A stretch of DNA of 5,303 nt from Chloroflexi bacterium RBG_13_46_14 (GTDB lineage Bacteria; Chloroflexota; Dehalococcoidia; Dehalococcoidales; UBA2162): NCBI GenBank assembly GCA_001796415.1, contig MGML01000110.1, positions 1 through 5,303 on the forward strand. Reading direction: 5' to 3'. The translations under genes and the position numbers were made by a program. Below the pieces are notes generated by a model. It was not told the origin of the DNA, made no database searches, and saw only the letters and a program-made list of their open reading frames with translations. How positions within the stretch are numbered: the stretch's first letter is position 1; each line of letters starts with the position of its first letter. Below, piece by piece: positions 4,293-5,303 of the stretch.

Positions 4293-5303
4293 ATGAAGAA
4301 AATAATCTGGACACTGATAAGTTGTCTCATGGTGTTATCCCTGGTTATTGCTTCCTGCGATACCGAAACTAAAGAAACAAAATCGACGGAAGATGATACC
4401 GAAGACGTCGTTAAGATTACCGAATCGGAAACTAAACTTGATACTGATGAGGTCGATGAAGAAACACCGAGTTTACCATCCGACCAGCCGAGATACGGTG
4501 GTACGCTTAATCTGGCGCTGGCAGGCGATATAACGAGCTTCGAACTGTGTTATAAAGGTTCGCCAGTTCCCCAGCCTACAATCGGCGTTACCAATGACCC
4601 GCTGTGGGCAGGTGACTGGGCAAAAGGACCTGCCGGCACCGGTGAAACCGACTGGAGGATGAGTGAAGATGTATTTGGCAACAAAGCCGGCTTTATTGCC
4701 GAAAGCTGGGAATGGTCGGCTGATTTTGAAACGAACGAAGGAACGCTCATCTATCACATCCGTCCTGGAATCCACTTTGCCCGTAATCCGGACAGTGAGG
4801 CCAGCCGGCTGGTTAACGGACGGGAAGTAACGGCTGACGATGTTGTCTACACACTCGACCAGATCGTCCGCAATCCCAACAGTTATACATATGCGGCGGC
4901 TCTAAACCTCAGAGATGCCGTGATAACAAAAACAGGAGAATGGGAAGTTACCGTTAAGGTACCAGCTGATGCTCTCGCTTCTGCTATCAGCCGTCTGGGT
5001 ATATGGGGTCGCCCCATACCTAAAGAAGTAATTGACAAGTACGGTAACCTGGTTGACTGGAGAAATTCGGTCGGACCCGGACCGTTCATGCTCATGGACT
5101 ATGTTGTCGGCAGCGCTGCTACCTTCGATAGAAATCCAAACTACTGGCAGAAAAATCCGGCAGGACCGGGAATGGGCGACGAGTTACCTTATCTCGACCA
5201 CCTGAAGTGGTTCATCATTCCTGACCAGTCGACGCGGGAAGCAGCGATTCGGACAGGAAAGGTTGACCAGATGTACCTTGTAAACTGGGAAACGGCAATT
5301 TCC
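4293..5303 (+). CDS. ABC transporter substrate-binding lipoprotein, family 5, second of two (cut by window edge)
   Basis: From the ATG at 4293 the frame stays open for 337 codons to the right edge. AGAAAGG (4277-4283) lies 9 nt upstream. The signal peptide MKKIIWTLIS...VIASC has a good lipobox with Cys22, the same position as in the preceding gene, and the YGGTL motif is also at identical positions (68-72) after an acidic linker that shares ITESET. Shared landmarks continue: GDWAKGPAGTGETDW (107-121), YHIRPGIHF (154-162), NGREVTADDVVYTLDQ (175-190), VGPGPFMLMDYV (260-271), FDRNPNYW (278-285), LPYLDHLKW (298-306) and REAAIRTGKVDQM (315-327). It is therefore a diverged tandem paralogue, not a copy, likely with a different ligand or affinity. 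The second lobe and C-terminus lie beyond the window, where permease genes might also follow. No frameshift is seen in the visible part. Confidence 0.92.
   Translation, partial: MKKIIWTLISCLMVLSLVIASCDTETKETKSTEDDTEDVVKITESETKLDTDEVDEETPSLPSDQPRYGGTLNLALAGDITSFELCYKGSPVPQPTIGVTNDPLWAGDWAKGPAGTGETDWRMSEDVFGNKAGFIAESWEWSADFETNEGTLIYHIRPGIHFARNPDSEASRLVNGREVTADDVVYTLDQIVRNPNSYTYAAALNLRDAVITKTGEWEVTVKVPADALASAISRLGIWGRPIPKEVIDKYGNLVDWRNSVGPGPFMLMDYVVGSAATFDRNPNYWQKNPAGPGMGDELPYLDHLKWFIIPDQSTREAAIRTGKVDQMYLVNWETAIS

Noticed and set aside
4348..5095. Plus- and minus-strand open frames at 4348-4533, 4473-4775, 4550-4750 and 4883-5095
   Set aside because: They overlap the second lipoprotein gene in other frames; that gene has a signal peptide, lipobox and family motifs in one uninterrupted frame.

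Overview
The window looks like a metabolic and uptake locus from an anaerobic or sediment-type bacterium. The substrate-binding lipoproteins carry a conserved segment (GDW-S/A-KGPAGTGE-x-DW) that I associate from memory with Chloroflexota of the Dehalococcoidia/SAR202 kind. That taxonomic call is tentative, because nothing in the window (no rRNA, no housekeeping marker) confirms it.

Layout, left to right. Positions 1-333 (minus) hold the N-terminal 111 codons of a mandelate racemase/muconate-lactonizing (enolase superfamily) enzyme that runs off the left edge. Positions 334-548 are a gap with a candidate minus-strand promoter and a weak hairpin. Positions 549-1940 (minus) encode a full-length NDP-forming acyl-CoA synthetase alpha subunit (463 aa) with its phosphohistidine motif but no ATP-grasp partner in view. 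Positions 1941-2322 are a divergent control region. It has a near-consensus promoter facing left (TTGACA-16-TATAAT) and another facing right (TTGACA-17-TAGAAT), with several dyads between them. It ends in a long leader with a hairpin that buries a perfect Shine-Dalgarno sequence and a terminator-like hairpin. Positions 2323-4122 (plus) encode a complete 599-aa family 5 substrate-binding lipoprotein. Positions 4123-4292 hold a perfect 11-bp hairpin and a weak promoter candidate. Positions 4293-5303 (plus) encode the first 337 residues of a second, paralogous lipoprotein that runs off the right edge.

The inferred theme is capture of a small organic solute by the lipoproteins, with permease and ATPase genes expected beyond the right edge. 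The leftward enzymes would supply catabolic steps: enolase-type abstraction of a proton alpha to a carboxylate, and thioester/ATP chemistry. The substrate cannot be told from sequence alone. I see no CRISPR array, mobile element, tRNA, rRNA or defence system. The least ordinary part is the untranslated leader at about 2149-2322.
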